This document shows, in pieces, positions 15,152 through 22,697 of a stretch of 36,789 nt of DNA. Origin of the DNA: Candidatus Gastranaerophilales bacterium (GTDB lineage: Bacteria > Cyanobacteriota > Vampirovibrionia > Gastranaerophilales > Gastranaerophilaceae); NCBI GenBank assembly GCA_023662705.1, contig JAMPIM010000017.1, forward strand, positions 1 to 36,789, in the 5' to 3' direction. Under the pieces are notes generated by a model. That model was not told where the DNA came from and did not search any database. It saw only the letters and a program-made list of their open reading frames with translations. The position numbers and the translations under genes are program-made. Numbering within the stretch: position 1 is the first letter of the stretch; each line of letters begins with the position of its first letter.

Positions 15152-15333
15152 ATGAAACAATATTTATAATTATATCAATTTTTCTAATGCAATGTTGTGA
15201 TTGCAGTTCAAAGGAATCATTTTCAGAATTAAGTCAAATTAAAATCTTGAAAATTTATGATGGTGATACCATATTTTGCAGAAATATTAATAGAGCATAC
15301 AAACAAGCATACCAGAATAACTTAAAAATTTGA
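15152..15333 (+). pseudogene. Frameshifted and truncated nuclease-like (SNase-type) lipoprotein remnant
   Basis: A GAGGAG SD lies 5 nt before an ATG at 15152, but that frame stops after five codons. The -1 frame continues for about 57 codons. Restoring one A in the CAATATTT run would give MKQIFIIISIFLMQCCDC, a lipoprotein-type signal (lipobox-like L-M-Q-C), followed by SSKES and then KILKIYDGDTI. The last motif matches the start of the thermonuclease (SNase) fold, where a D-G-D-T strand is conserved. The frame ends at 15333, far short of a full SNase domain. The gene therefore appears broken by a 1-nt loss and a large 3' truncation. A sequencing error could explain the frameshift but not the missing domain. 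Confidence 0.55.
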
Positions 15334-15400
15334 TTTTAGAGGAATTGTTAAAATTCGGAGGTTGTTTAGAATATAATTATAGAAAAAATAACTTATAAAC

Positions 15401-15434
15401 AAAAAAAGAGGTATAGCCTAAACCATACCTCTTT
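15401..15434 (-). terminator. Intrinsic terminator of the HU gene
   Basis: A 10-bp perfect stem AAAGAGGTAT/ATACCTCTTT (15405-15414, 15425-15434) with a 10-nt loop is followed on the minus strand by a run of T residues. It lies 21 nt past the HU stop. Confidence 0.82.
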
Positions 15435-15455
15435 CTTTATTTCAAAAGTTATCGA

Positions 15456-15734
15456 CTATTTGCCGTTAACAACTTCTTTGAATTTTTTACCAGCAGAGAA
15501 AACAGGAACTGTTTTAGCAGGAATTTTGATTTCCTTACCAGTTTGTGGGTTTCTGCCGTTTCTAGCAGCTCTCTTACGAGGTTCGAAAGTACCAAAACCA
15601 ACTAAAGTAACTTTTTTACCTTTAGAAACTGTTTTTTGAACTGTTTCGATTAAAGCTGATAATACTTCGTTAGCTTCTTTTTGAGTAACTTTAGATTTTT
15701 TTGAAATTTCTGCTACTAATTCTTCTTTGTTCAT
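15456..15734 (-). CDS. hup: HU-family DNA-binding protein
   Basis: HU is a small histone-like protein that bends and compacts DNA as a dimer. The 92-residue product opens MNKEELVAEISKKSKVTQKE and carries the family signature GFGTFEPRKRAARNGRNPQT in the DNA-clasping arm (about 47-66). The conserved Pro of the arm lies in RNPQTG, and the closing F-x-A-G-K-x-F-K-E-V segment is intact. AAAGGAG precedes the ATG, a TTGCAT-16-nt-TATAAT promoter lies upstream, and a strong terminator lies downstream, so it is a single-gene unit, as expected for an abundant protein. Confidence 0.95.
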   Translation of the reverse strand: MNKEELVAEISKKSKVTQKEANEVLSALIETVQKTVSKGKKVTLVGFGTFEPRKRAARNGRNPQTGKEIKIPAKTVPVFSAGKKFKEVVNGK

Positions 15735-15766
15735 TACAAAACTCCTTTCTTATTTCTACAAGAACC

Positions 15767-15794
15767 ATTATACAAATAAAAATTAAGAATGCAA
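15767..15794 (-). promoter_or_regulatory. Predicted hup promoter
   Basis: TTGCAT (15794-15789) and a perfect TATAAT (15772-15767) on the minus strand are 16 nt apart. The leader of about 25 nt contains the AAAGGAG SD of hup. Confidence 0.65.
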
Positions 15795-15856
15795 GTACTT
15801 CTTTCGGTGGAAATCGCTTCGGGTTCTTGGTTTTAGCCATTTTACTTTTGCATGAC

Positions 15857-15883
15857 AAAAAATCCGTTTGAATTTAAAAACGG
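15857..15883 (-). terminator. Intrinsic terminator of the flaG-fliS-fliT-like operon
   Basis: On the minus strand CCGTTT and AAACGG (15883-15878 and 15869-15864) form a hairpin with an 8-nt loop, followed by A and six T residues. It lies about 30 nt past the last flagellar gene. Confidence 0.65.
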
Positions 15884-15911
15884 TGAAAAAGCTTGTTATA
15901 TCAGGGGTTTG

Positions 15912-16286
15912 CTACTCTTCGTAATTTATTATGTTACCGCTTTGATTTTCATCAAAATCATACGCCTGTTGTATTTTTTCATTCTGCTGAGTTCTTTTTA
16001 GTTCTTTTTGTACTTCAGCCATCCCGCGTTCAAGAATTCTAATGTTTTCCAGCTCCATGAGACGAAGTTCATCCAAAAGAGTATTTAGCTCTTTTTCCTG
16101 AACAGGAGTAAGTTCAAGGTAGTTGCGCATACATTTGCAGCTTAGAAACAGTTCTTCGCGTCTATTTAGCATTGAAATTGCTTCATCAAACTCTTCTGCT
16201 TCAATCATTTTGCGAATATCTGCCGAACCGTTTTTGAGTTGGTTATATTGCATTATTAGCTGTTCAAACTGTTGTTCATTCTGCAT
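15912..16286 (-). CDS. Helical protein downstream of fliS, candidate FliT-type flagellar chaperone
   Basis: The 124-residue product is almost entirely helical and charged, with heptad-like stretches (FEQLIMQYNQLKNGSADIRK; KELNTLLDELRLMELENIRI) and an acidic, glutamine-rich tail. It has no signal or membrane segment. Its start overlaps the end of fliS by 11 nt. FliT-like chaperones, which hold the filament cap FliD, are commonly encoded directly after fliS and share this size and helical character. The assignment rests on context and composition, not a motif. Residues 48-55 contain CKCMRN, an unusual paired cysteine. Confidence 0.5.
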   Translation of the reverse strand: MQNEQQFEQLIMQYNQLKNGSADIRKMIEAEEFDEAISMLNRREELFLSCKCMRNYLELTPVQEKELNTLLDELRLMELENIRILERGMAEVQKELKRTQQNEKIQQAYDFDENQSGNIINYEE

Positions 16287-16743
16287 TTATACCGCCTTCA
16301 TTGTTTGGAATGTTCGTTCCGTTTTCTTCTTTTAAAACATCTTCTACCGTTGATATTCCGCTCTGGATTTCGATTGCTTTTTGGAACCCCCAGCGTATGT
16401 TTGTTAAATCATCTATAACTTCCTGAACAAGTTCTGAGTTTCTTGAAACATTGGCTTTGATAAGTTTCATAGCCATTTTGTTATAAAGTCTGAAAAGATG
16501 CTTTGCGACATCGTTTCTATTTTCCAAATCGATTGTGCGCATAAGTTCTCTTATGATTTTTCTTGCTGATTCAAGATTTGTAGAGCGTTCCTGTAAGTTT
16601 TTTTCATCTATGGCTGTTTTTGCTTTTTGAAGAAATTGTATAGCGCCGTCGAGCAGCATAATCATCAGCTTTTCTGGTGTTGCTGTTGTTATGTTGTTTG
16701 TTTGATATTGTTTGATGTATTTGTTGTACGGATTAACTGCCAT
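16276..16743 (-). CDS. fliS: Flagellar export chaperone FliS
   Basis: FliS binds unpolymerised flagellin in the cytoplasm and delivers it for export. The 155-residue product has the family start NPYNKYIKQYQTNNITTATP followed by EKLMIMLLDGAIQFL, matching the conserved Y-x-x-x-x-x-x-T-A-x-P-E-K-L-I-x-M-L-Y-D-G-A pattern. It then has the expected helical bundle with a conserved LYNKMAMKLIKAN. A flexible 25-residue tail follows (TVEDVLKEENGTNIPNNEGG), longer than in many homologues. The ATG at 16743 abuts the flaG stop and the end overlaps the next gene, so the three are co-translated. No flagellin or fliD gene is in the window. Confidence 0.9.
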   Translation of the reverse strand: MAVNPYNKYIKQYQTNNITTATPEKLMIMLLDGAIQFLQKAKTAIDEKNLQERSTNLESARKIIRELMRTIDLENRNDVAKHLFRLYNKMAMKLIKANVSRNSELVQEVIDDLTNIRWGFQKAIEIQSGISTVEDVLKEENGTNIPNNEGGINAE

Positions 16744-17196
16744 CTATACCTTCTTATTTACGAATATTCCGGATGCCATATTCAGTTTCTTTACAAGTTC
16801 GGAAAGCTCATTTCCTGATATTGTTTCAACAAGTCTGTTTGTTGCACTGTCATATAATTCTATTATATCATCTTTTGAGTTGAGTTTAACATAAAAATCT
16901 TTATTCGGGTTTTCTAAGTCTTCAATATCAAATTCTTCTTCTTTAAAGAATTCATCTTCCGATTTTACAAAACCATCTTCAAACTCTTCTTCCTGCGGTG
17001 TTTGTTGTTGATTTTTCTGGTTCTCTTCCTCTTCATCCTTTTCACGCACACGGCGGTTTGTGCTGAGGGTTTGAACCTGTTTCATGTCATTTGTAGGATC
17101 GGTTTGAATAATTTGTTCGGTGCGATTTGTAAAGTCAGCAGAAGTCGATTCTTTGACTATACCTGTATTCGCAATAGATAATCCATCCATGCCCAT
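16744..17196 (-). CDS. flaG: FlaG-like flagellar protein with a long acidic linker
   Basis: The C-terminal 50 residues (DFYVKLNSKDDIIELYDSAT and on to NELSELVKKL) match the FlaG pattern of two short strands, D-x-x-T-x-x-x-V-x-x-I and a closing helix. FlaG-family proteins are encoded next to fliS/fliD and affect filament length. The first 95 residues are an unusually long disordered region rich in Glu, Gln and Asp. AAAGGAAA lies upstream of the ATG at 17196. The gene abuts fliS, and a -10 TATAAT (complement of 17227-17232) lies about 30 nt upstream, so the flagellar trio starts here. Confidence 0.72.
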   Translation of the reverse strand: MGMDGLSIANTGIVKESTSADFTNRTEQIIQTDPTNDMKQVQTLSTNRRVREKDEEEENQKNQQQTPQEEEFEDGFVKSEDEFFKEEEFDIEDLENPNKDFYVKLNSKDDIIELYDSATNRLVETISGNELSELVKKLNMASGIFVNKKV

Positions 17197-17216
17197 AAAA
17201 TTTTCCTTTACAAATC

Positions 17217-17255
17217 TTTACCTTCTATTATATTATGCTATAATAGCATTAAAGA
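17217..17255. promoter_or_regulatory. Overlapping divergent promoters for flaG operon and the 17312 gene
   Basis: Two consensus -10 sites face away from each other: TATAAT on the plus strand (17239-17244, with TTTACC 16 nt upstream at 17217-17222) and TATAAT on the minus strand (17232-17227, -35 weak). The two transcription units would compete for polymerase. Confidence 0.5.
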
Positions 17256-17311
17256 ACATCATATAACAGGTTGAAACTTTAATAGTGCCGGTTGGAAGAA
17301 AGAGGTATTTT

Positions 17312-18061
17312 ATGAGCAAGAGCTTATTTGTTGGTTTTATGGAAAGAATTACAGCGTTTCCTCTATGGATTAAACAAACAATATTCTTGAATCTTTCTAA
17401 GGATTTGGCTAATTATTTAAGTAATGACTTTTTGGATGTTGAAGAAGGCGAGTTGTTCCATATTTATAAACCTGAGTTGTCTGATTTGGGTCAAAACGAA
17501 CTTATGACCAAAGAATCAGGATATGATGAAAGCATTTATTCTTTTCTCAGCTGTTGTTCAAAAGGAATGTCTTTGATTGAAATTTCTATTGAGAATAATT
17601 TTACTATGCAGGAAGTTTCAAAGGCATTTACTTTCTGCAAAAAATCACAATTCTTTTCAAGCAATGTTCCAAATCTTGTTTCTGCGATTGCAGGCTTTAT
17701 TGCAGGAAACTATCGTACGGGTGAATATTTTATCCGTGCAGGGAAAATGACTATCGAACAGCTTGATGAAGTTCTTAATAAACAGCAGGAAATGAATGAT
17801 GCGGGCAAGCACGTGTTTATTGCGGAACTTATGGTTCAAATGGGCTTTGTAAGAGATTTGGATGTAAAAAGTATTATCTTTATGAAAGAAGAATCAGGAA
17901 AAAGATTCTCTTTGAATCCTAAAGAAGTTCCTAATATTGCTCTTGAACAGGAAAATTATGATATAAGAGTTGAAAATACACGTCTTAAGGAAGAAAATGA
18001 AATCCTTAAACAAAAAATGGATGCTCTTTTGACATTTATCAAAGACCATAAAGAAGCTTAA
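17312..18061 (+). CDS. MshEN-like domain protein with C-terminal coiled coil
   Basis: I do not recognise the whole 249-residue protein. Residues about 140-190 (RTGEYFIRAGKMTIEQLDEV to LMVQMGFV) resemble the [R/K]-x-G-E-x-L-[I/V]-x-x-G-x-[I/L]-[T/S]-x-E-Q-L pattern of MshEN/GspE N-terminal domains. A C-terminal leucine-repeat coiled coil follows (ENTRLKEENEILKQKMDALL). The N-terminal 130 residues have no recognisable motif. The ATG at 17312 has AAAGAGGT 7 nt upstream and is preferred over an in-frame GTG at 17285. It starts opposite the flagellar operon from shared promoters, and is followed 2 nt later by asparaginase. It is a second MshEN-like protein besides the GspE-like one, which hints at shared nucleotide or type IV pilus signalling. 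Confidence 0.6.
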   Translation: MSKSLFVGFMERITAFPLWIKQTIFLNLSKDLANYLSNDFLDVEEGELFHIYKPELSDLGQNELMTKESGYDESIYSFLSCCSKGMSLIEISIENNFTMQEVSKAFTFCKKSQFFSSNVPNLVSAIAGFIAGNYRTGEYFIRAGKMTIEQLDEVLNKQQEMNDAGKHVFIAELMVQMGFVRDLDVKSIIFMKEESGKRFSLNPKEVPNIALEQENYDIRVENTRLKEENEILKQKMDALLTFIKDHKEA

Positions 18062-18063
18062 TT

Positions 18064-18936
18064 ATGCGTGTTGAATATTTTCGAGACGGACTGGTTGAAG
18101 AGTTTCATGACGGTATTTGTGTTGATTTGAACGGTTCTGATACAGAGCCATATTTCTTGCGCTCTTGTGCTAAGCCTTTGCAGGCTTCTTTGATTCTTGA
18201 CTGCGGAATTGATTTTTCTGATGAAGAACTTGCTTTGTGCTCAGGCTCTCATGCGGGGGAGGATTGTCATGTCAGAGTTGCGCGTGGGATTTTGGATAAA
18301 CTGGGGCTTGATGAAAGCTATTTGAAATGCGGAATACATGAACCCTTGGCAGGATTAAAAGCAGGCGAAGTTGCAACTCCTATTCATAATAATTGTTCGG
18401 GTAAACATCTTGGATTTCTTGCTGTATGCAAGGCTAACGGGTGGGATTTGGAAAATTATTATGAGCCTGAACATCCTTTGCAAAAAGCTGTTAAAAGAAG
18501 AATTTATGAATTGTGCGAGGTTCAGGGGGAATATCCTGATACAACGGACGGCTGCGGTGTTCCGATTGTTTCTATGCCTTTGAATAATCTGGTTAAAGGT
18601 TTTAAAAATCTGAATAAAAAATATTCGAAAATAGTGGATGCAATATTAAAAAATCCTTATATTTACGGCGGTGTTAATCGTCTTGATACTGAGATTATTG
18701 AAAAAACAGGTTTGCTTGCAAAAGTTGGAGCAGGCGGATTATGTGTTGTATATAATACGAAACTAAATGACGGGTTTGCAGTCAAAATGTTTGACGCATC
18801 AATGCCTGCAAGAAGATTTGCAGTGTTCCACGAAATAAATCGTTTGGGCTGGGCAAATGTTGAGATTGACAATAAAATCAAAACTTTGAGCGGAAAAATT
18901 GTCGGTGAAGTTAAGGTTTTATCAAATCTCGGTTAA
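18064..18936 (+). CDS. L-asparaginase II family protein
   Basis: The 290-residue product belongs to the thermolabile asparaginase II family (Rhizobium-type, PF06089), which hydrolyses asparagine to aspartate and ammonia and is unrelated to E. coli AnsA/B. Family motifs are RSCAKPLQA (near 50), CSGSHAGE (about 60-67), HNNCSGKHLG (about 108-117) and DGCGVP (about 160), with conserved Cys, Ser, His and Lys residues. It is somewhat shorter than the usual 320-340 residues; the N-terminal strand appears trimmed. It begins 2 nt after the upstream gene, so it is co-transcribed with it. Its last 26 nt overlap the convergent calpain-like gene. Confidence 0.85.
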   Translation: MRVEYFRDGLVEEFHDGICVDLNGSDTEPYFLRSCAKPLQASLILDCGIDFSDEELALCSGSHAGEDCHVRVARGILDKLGLDESYLKCGIHEPLAGLKAGEVATPIHNNCSGKHLGFLAVCKANGWDLENYYEPEHPLQKAVKRRIYELCEVQGEYPDTTDGCGVPIVSMPLNNLVKGFKNLNKKYSKIVDAILKNPYIYGGVNRLDTEIIEKTGLLAKVGAGGLCVVYNTKLNDGFAVKMFDASMPARRFAVFHEINRLGWANVEIDNKIKTLSGKIVGEVKVLSNLG

Positions 18937-19672
18937 AATATCCGACAATGTATTTGAAACGTGAAAGAACTTCTTCCACTGTCATTTCGCGAATAATGTT
19001 TCCGCGTTTGTTTTTAATGCGGACTTTATTGTTTTTTAAATCCACGCTTTCCAAAACATAAGTATGCCATCTTCTGCCATCAAGTTCTTTTATTCCGGTT
19101 CCTATAACAAAACTGTGTTCTTTGTTTTTATCCATTTGTTCAAAAAGTGCTCTGACTTCTTTTTCATAAGGTTTCAGATTCAGGTTGAAATCGGATTCCG
19201 CAATATTTACACTCGGTTTGATTCCTGTGAGTGTTTCCATAAAATGTGACGGCAGATTATATTCAAATGAAAATTGTTTGAATTTATCTGCAATTCTGCA
19301 TAATAACGGTTTTGATTTATGTTTGTTTTCGTATTCAGAAACAGAGATATCAAGACTTCTTAAAATATTATTTTGCTGGTGTTGATAAAGTTTTTCGTAG
19401 CCTGCAAGAGCTTTCGATGTTGGTACGGAGAATTTTTCCTGCTCCCCATTTTTCTTATACAGATAACAGTTTATGAGTTCGGGATTTTCGTTATCGTATT
19501 CAATCTGTTTTTGGAGTATTTTGCGCCCGTTTTCCGTATGTGATAACGAATCCAATGTCGAAACGAGGTAACAATCGCTAAAATGCTGTTCGGCAGTTTG
19601 AAGTCCGTCAATATCTTTATTGGAAATTGAGGCACGAAAAGAGGTATGAAATTTTGGAAAATCACATAACAT
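18911..19672 (-). CDS. Calpain-like (papain-fold) cysteine protease
   Basis: The 253-residue protein has the three catalytic signatures of calpain-type (C2) proteases in order: SDCYLVSTLDSL (candidate C34; calpains G-D-C-W-L-L-A-A-L), WHTYVLESV (candidate H203; calpains G-H-A-Y) and RIKNKRGN (candidate N221; calpains R-N-P-W-G). The spacing is compressed relative to eukaryotic enzymes, and no C2 or EF-hand domain is attached. No signal peptide is evident, so it may act in the cytoplasm or be exported by a non-Sec route. No SD is seen at the ATG. It overlaps the end of the asparaginase gene by 26 nt on the opposite strand. The catalytic assignment is a motif match by eye. Confidence 0.62.
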   Translation of the reverse strand: MLCDFPKFHTSFRASISNKDIDGLQTAEQHFSDCYLVSTLDSLSHTENGRKILQKQIEYDNENPELINCYLYKKNGEQEKFSVPTSKALAGYEKLYQHQQNNILRSLDISVSEYENKHKSKPLLCRIADKFKQFSFEYNLPSHFMETLTGIKPSVNIAESDFNLNLKPYEKEVRALFEQMDKNKEHSFVIGTGIKELDGRRWHTYVLESVDLKNNKVRIKNKRGNIIREMTVEEVLSRFKYIVGYFNRDLIKP

Positions 19673-19750
19673 ATCTATTTAAAAACATTATCACAAAAAA
19701 TATTGCGTGTTTTCATGTTATAATTAATTTTATTTTACAAGGAGAAAGAT

Positions 19751-22012
19751 ATGCTTAAAAGAGAACCAAGCTGTGCTTTAGAAAAAGAATTGTTTCAAAA
19801 CGTCTTTGATAAAACACCTGATTATATAAAAAATGCTGATTTAATGAATTTTGATAATGAAGGCGAATTTACTTTTACGCTTAAACGCGAGCACCTTCAT
19901 CCTCATAGTGACGAGAATCCTGAAGGGCTTAACCTTTTAGAATGGTTTGCTAACTATTCTAAAGAAGCAAAAGTTTCAACAGCAGGTATCAGAGGACCTC
20001 AAAATATTTTGTTCCCTCAAGATACAAGATTCCCGATTAATTTAGTTGGTATGGTTCTTGCTACTCTTGCAAAAGCTCTTGTTGCAAGAGAAAAATATGG
20101 TGATAAAGAAGTTAGAAAACTTGCTGCATCAGAAGTTCGTTATAACTCGAAATTATACCTTGATGCGATTGCAAGAATTCAGGCTGCTCAAGGTATCAGA
20201 ACACTTACTCCTGTTGGCGGTCAGACTATTCCTATCTGGTTAGCTTCATTTTTAGCGTTCAAACTCGACCTTGTAGGCGGGGAATATATTACTTCCAGCC
20301 ATGGTATTTCAGTTAAGACCGCAACAAAAGATTTGAACTCTCAAGGCAGTCAGTATCTTCCTGAAGAGTCTTTGGAATTTGTTAACAAGATTCAGGAAAT
20401 CTTTGATATCACTGAACGTGAAGGTTCTTATGAAATCAAGATTGCAGCAAGAAATAATCCATTGATTGATGAATCAATTATGGAAAAACTTAACGACGGT
20501 ATTGATTTATATGTGGAATACTTAAAATCAGGCGTTGCACAAAATCTCGACGGTCTAAAGAAAATGAAAAACAGACTCTTTATTGAAAGCGTTGGCGGTT
20601 GTGCATACAGAACACTTTCAAGAGTTTTAGACAAGCTTGAAATCTCAAACAAATTTGATTGGAACAATGTAAAAGAAGATCCGTTCTTCCATTCAATCGG
20701 GAAATATGATACTGATCCAAAAGGAAACAAATGTTTCTATGATTATTCCGTGGATGCAACGGTTTTGGCTAAAAAGCCTGATGGTACAAAATTCTTCCCT
20801 GTAATCGAATCTATGCATTATGAAGAAACACTTAAAGACTATCCTTTAGGCACAATTGTTTTGATTACAGACCCTGACCACGACAGACTTACCGTTTGCC
20901 AGATTGAGACAATCGGAAGTGTTGCTATGCTTGATGAATACGGTATTTCTTATATCAAGCTTGATGAAAAGAGAGTGTTAACTGTTTATACCGCAAACCA
21001 AGCGTTCTTGATGCTTATGGATTATCGTGTAAAACAGTTGAAAGCTCAAGGTAAGTTCAAAAATCATCCGAGATTTATGATTAAAACTACAGCATCAGCT
21101 CTTAGCTGGGATGAATGGGCAAAAGCACACGGAATCAAGGTCGTAAATGTTCCTGTCGGTTTCAAAGAAATTGCTAACATTATGAAAAAAGTTGAATTAC
21201 AGCTTCGTGAAAATCCTCAAGGTGAAGTCAAAGTTGATGATGTATTCGGCGAAGAAATTAATCTTGGCGTTCAGCCTCGTCTAATTTTCGGCGGTGAAGA
21301 ATCAGGCGGTATGATTATGGGTTCTGAAGACTTAATTGAATCTCTTGCAGGAAGAAAAGCAATTGCAATGAGAGAAAAGAGTGCGACAGAGGCTATTATT
21401 GTAGCAGCTTCTCTTGCAGCTAAATTGGAAGAAGATAATAAAACATTGTCTGAATACTTAGAACAGATTTTTGAAGAAAACAACATTATCGCTAAATTTG
21501 ATGTTCGTGAAGATATTTCTTACTACAACGAATCTGAACCTGATATTGACAAATTGAAAGCAGCAAAAGTTGAAGGTGAAAAACAAAGAACTAAAAACGA
21601 TTTGTTCTATTTATCTTTAGCGATTGCCATAAGAGAAAGTAAAGCTGATGTAGAAGCAGTTAAGAAGGTGCTTAACGGTGCATTTGCGGAACTTAATTTT
21701 GATAACCTGGTATCTGTTAAGTTTGTAGGTGACGGTACTTATCTTCAATTTGCTGATAAATATGTAGAAATCCGTCCATCAGGAACAGATGCTAAGACAA
21801 AAGCTTATTCAGGTGGTGAAAATCTTGCTGATATAAGCAAATTCTCAAGAGTGTTGGGTAATTATTCAGGTGATAGAACCGAATTGCACAGACAACTTAT
21901 TCCGGAAGAGTTTTATGAAAACTCTAAAGAAACAGCTTTGAATCATTATTTGAAGTTTGTGGATAAAGGTGCTGATACAAGTGTATTTGAGATACCTGAA
22001 TACAGTTATTAA
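19751..22012 (+). CDS. Large phosphoglucomutase/phosphomannomutase-family protein
   Basis: The 753-residue product shows all four phosphohexomutase regions: the phosphoserine loop TSSHG (181-185, candidate S183; usual form TASHN), the Mg-binding loop DPDHDR (374-379), the sugar-binding GGEESGG, and the phosphate-binding RPSGTDAKTKAY (near 675). Such enzymes interconvert hexose 1- and 6-phosphates for glycogen and envelope sugar synthesis. It is much longer than the usual 450-580 residues, and its active-site loop has SHG in place of SHN, so it belongs to a divergent subgroup. AAGGAG gives a strong start at 19751. A strong terminator follows its stop at 22012. Confidence 0.88.
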   Translation: MLKREPSCALEKELFQNVFDKTPDYIKNADLMNFDNEGEFTFTLKREHLHPHSDENPEGLNLLEWFANYSKEAKVSTAGIRGPQNILFPQDTRFPINLVGMVLATLAKALVAREKYGDKEVRKLAASEVRYNSKLYLDAIARIQAAQGIRTLTPVGGQTIPIWLASFLAFKLDLVGGEYITSSHGISVKTATKDLNSQGSQYLPEESLEFVNKIQEIFDITEREGSYEIKIAARNNPLIDESIMEKLNDGIDLYVEYLKSGVAQNLDGLKKMKNRLFIESVGGCAYRTLSRVLDKLEISNKFDWNNVKEDPFFHSIGKYDTDPKGNKCFYDYSVDATVLAKKPDGTKFFPVIESMHYEETLKDYPLGTIVLITDPDHDRLTVCQIETIGSVAMLDEYGISYIKLDEKRVLTVYTANQAFLMLMDYRVKQLKAQGKFKNHPRFMIKTTASALSWDEWAKAHGIKVVNVPVGFKEIANIMKKVELQLRENPQGEVKVDDVFGEEINLGVQPRLIFGGEESGGMIMGSEDLIESLAGRKAIAMREKSATEAIIVAASLAAKLEEDNKTLSEYLEQIFEENNIIAKFDVREDISYYNESEPDIDKLKAAKVEGEKQRTKNDLFYLSLAIAIRESKADVEAVKKVLNGAFAELNFDNLVSVKFVGDGTYLQFADKYVEIRPSGTDAKTKAYSGGENLADISKFSRVLGNYSGDRTELHRQLIPEEFYENSKETALNHYLKFVDKGADTSVFEIPEYSY

Positions 22013-22017
22013 TAGGT

Positions 22018-22260
22018 TTAGAGGGCGGCTTTAGCCGCCCTTATTTTTTCATATTCTTTGTCAATTATGATATTGTATTTTGTGTGTATCTCATTTAATG
22101 AGCTAATTATGCATCGCAGTGTATATAGTAATGCCAGAACCTTTCTGGTTTCTTCTGAGCATTTCATTTCATCTTCAATGGTTAATTCAATTATATCTTC
22201 AAGAACGCTCAAGGCTTTGAGGGGTCTATCCAATTCTCCTGCAAAATCTTCTAATAACAT
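22018..22260 (-). CDS. Hypothetical 80-aa helical protein
   Basis: I do not recognise the family. The product is all-helical and acidic in its first half (MLLEDFAGELDRPLKALSVL), with a Cys-containing centre (MKCSEETRKVLALLYTLRCI) and a basic end. It has a convincing SD (AAAGGAG, 5 nt before the ATG at 22260), which is the main reason to accept it. Its last codons (RAAKAAL) are read through the hairpin of the convergent phosphohexomutase terminator, so the C-terminus may be set by the terminator rather than by function. It is divergent from the second HTH gene. Confidence 0.6.
   Translation of the reverse strand: MLLEDFAGELDRPLKALSVLEDIIELTIEDEMKCSEETRKVLALLYTLRCIISSLNEIHTKYNIIIDKEYEKIRAAKAAL
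22022..22049 (+). terminator. Intrinsic terminator of the phosphohexomutase gene
   Basis: GGGCGGC-TTTA-GCCGCCC (22023-22040) is a very stable hairpin followed by TTATTTTTT. Its minus-strand reading forms the last codons of the convergent 80-aa gene. Confidence 0.88.
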
Positions 22261-22293
22261 AATGCTCCTTTGTTAAGTTATATAACAGTATAG

Positions 22294-22382
22294 ACGTTTC
22301 TTGCAACGTTTAATCTTTGGAATATACGTATATACTACCATCACACGTTATATTTGTCAACTATTTTACAAATATATATAAT
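22294..22382 (+). promoter_or_regulatory. Promoter of HTH gene 2 with four upstream ACGT sites
   Basis: TTGTCA (22354-22359) and a perfect TATAAT (22377-22382) are 17 nt apart, and the -10 ends 6 nt before the ATG. ACGT occurs at 22294, 22306, 22326 (within the 12-bp palindrome ATATACGTATAT) and 22345; steps of 12, 20 and 19 bp suggest operator sites. The matching locus upstream of HTH gene 1 has repeats 20 bp apart but with a different core. Confidence 0.5.
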
Positions 22383-22388
22383 AAAAGT

Positions 22389-22622
22389 ATGAAATTACTG
22401 GTTAAGGAACAAATTAAAACTTTATTAGCACAAGAAGGTGTTTTCATGAAAGAATTAGCGGTAATGATTTCAGAGAAAACAGGTAAAAAATGCACCCCTG
22501 ATTCAATATCACAAAAACTTCGCCGTGGGACTTTGACTTATAACGAAACACTTCTGATTGCTGAGATTTTGGGTTACAAAATCAAGTTTGTAAAAGACGG
22601 CAATCTTGACAAAGATGAATAA
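22389..22622 (+). CDS. Small helix-turn-helix protein 2 (77 aa)
   Basis: This paralogue of the protein at 8043-8255 is aligned over its full length: KEQIK, K-E-LA, EKTGK, T-x-x-SI-x-x-K, then IAEILGYKI. A 12-residue C-terminal extension (FVKDGNLDKDE) is added. The start at 22389 is chosen because homology to the paralogue begins at the first codons. A longer in-frame start at 22317 would cross the promoter, and an internal ATG at 22446 would cut off the conserved KEQIK. The -10 ends 6 nt upstream and there is no SD, predicting a leaderless mRNA. Its last codons contain TTGACA, a possible -35 for the antisense RNA that follows. It is probably a small DNA-binding repressor. Confidence 0.72.
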   Translation: MKLLVKEQIKTLLAQEGVFMKELAVMISEKTGKKCTPDSISQKLRRGTLTYNETLLIAEILGYKIKFVKDGNLDKDE

Positions 22623-22636
22623 ATAGTAAATAATAT
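22606..22636 (+). promoter_or_regulatory. Possible promoter for antisense RNA 2
   Basis: A consensus -35 TTGACA (22606-22611), inside the end of the HTH gene, is followed after 19 nt by TAATAT (22631-22636). The spacing is long, so this is weaker than the matching promoter at 7709-7736. Confidence 0.35.
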
Positions 22637-22641
22637 AAATA

Positions 22642-22697
22642 TAGGGGGAAGCCCTAAGAAAATGGTACTTCCTTAGAGCTTCGCTTAGTACCCCCTA
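22642..22697 (-). other. Structured element overlapping the stop codon of peptide gene 2
   Basis: The minus-strand RNA forms an outer 7-bp stem (TAGGGGG with CCCCCTA) that uses the peptide stop codon TAG, plus an inner 11-bp hairpin with one G-U pair and GTACCA in its loop (complement of 22663-22668). An A/T-rich stretch follows. It is the counterpart of the element at 7744-7798 and may terminate or stabilise the peptide mRNA. Confidence 0.45.

Noticed and set aside
15152..15333. Programmed -1 frameshift in the lipoprotein-like gene
   Set aside because: There is no slippery heptamer or downstream pseudoknot-like structure, and the product would still be a truncated domain; simple gene decay explains it better.
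22317..22388. N-terminal extension of HTH protein 2 from a TTG at 22317
   Set aside because: The extension crosses the predicted promoter and has no counterpart in the paralogue; homology starts at the ATG at 22389.
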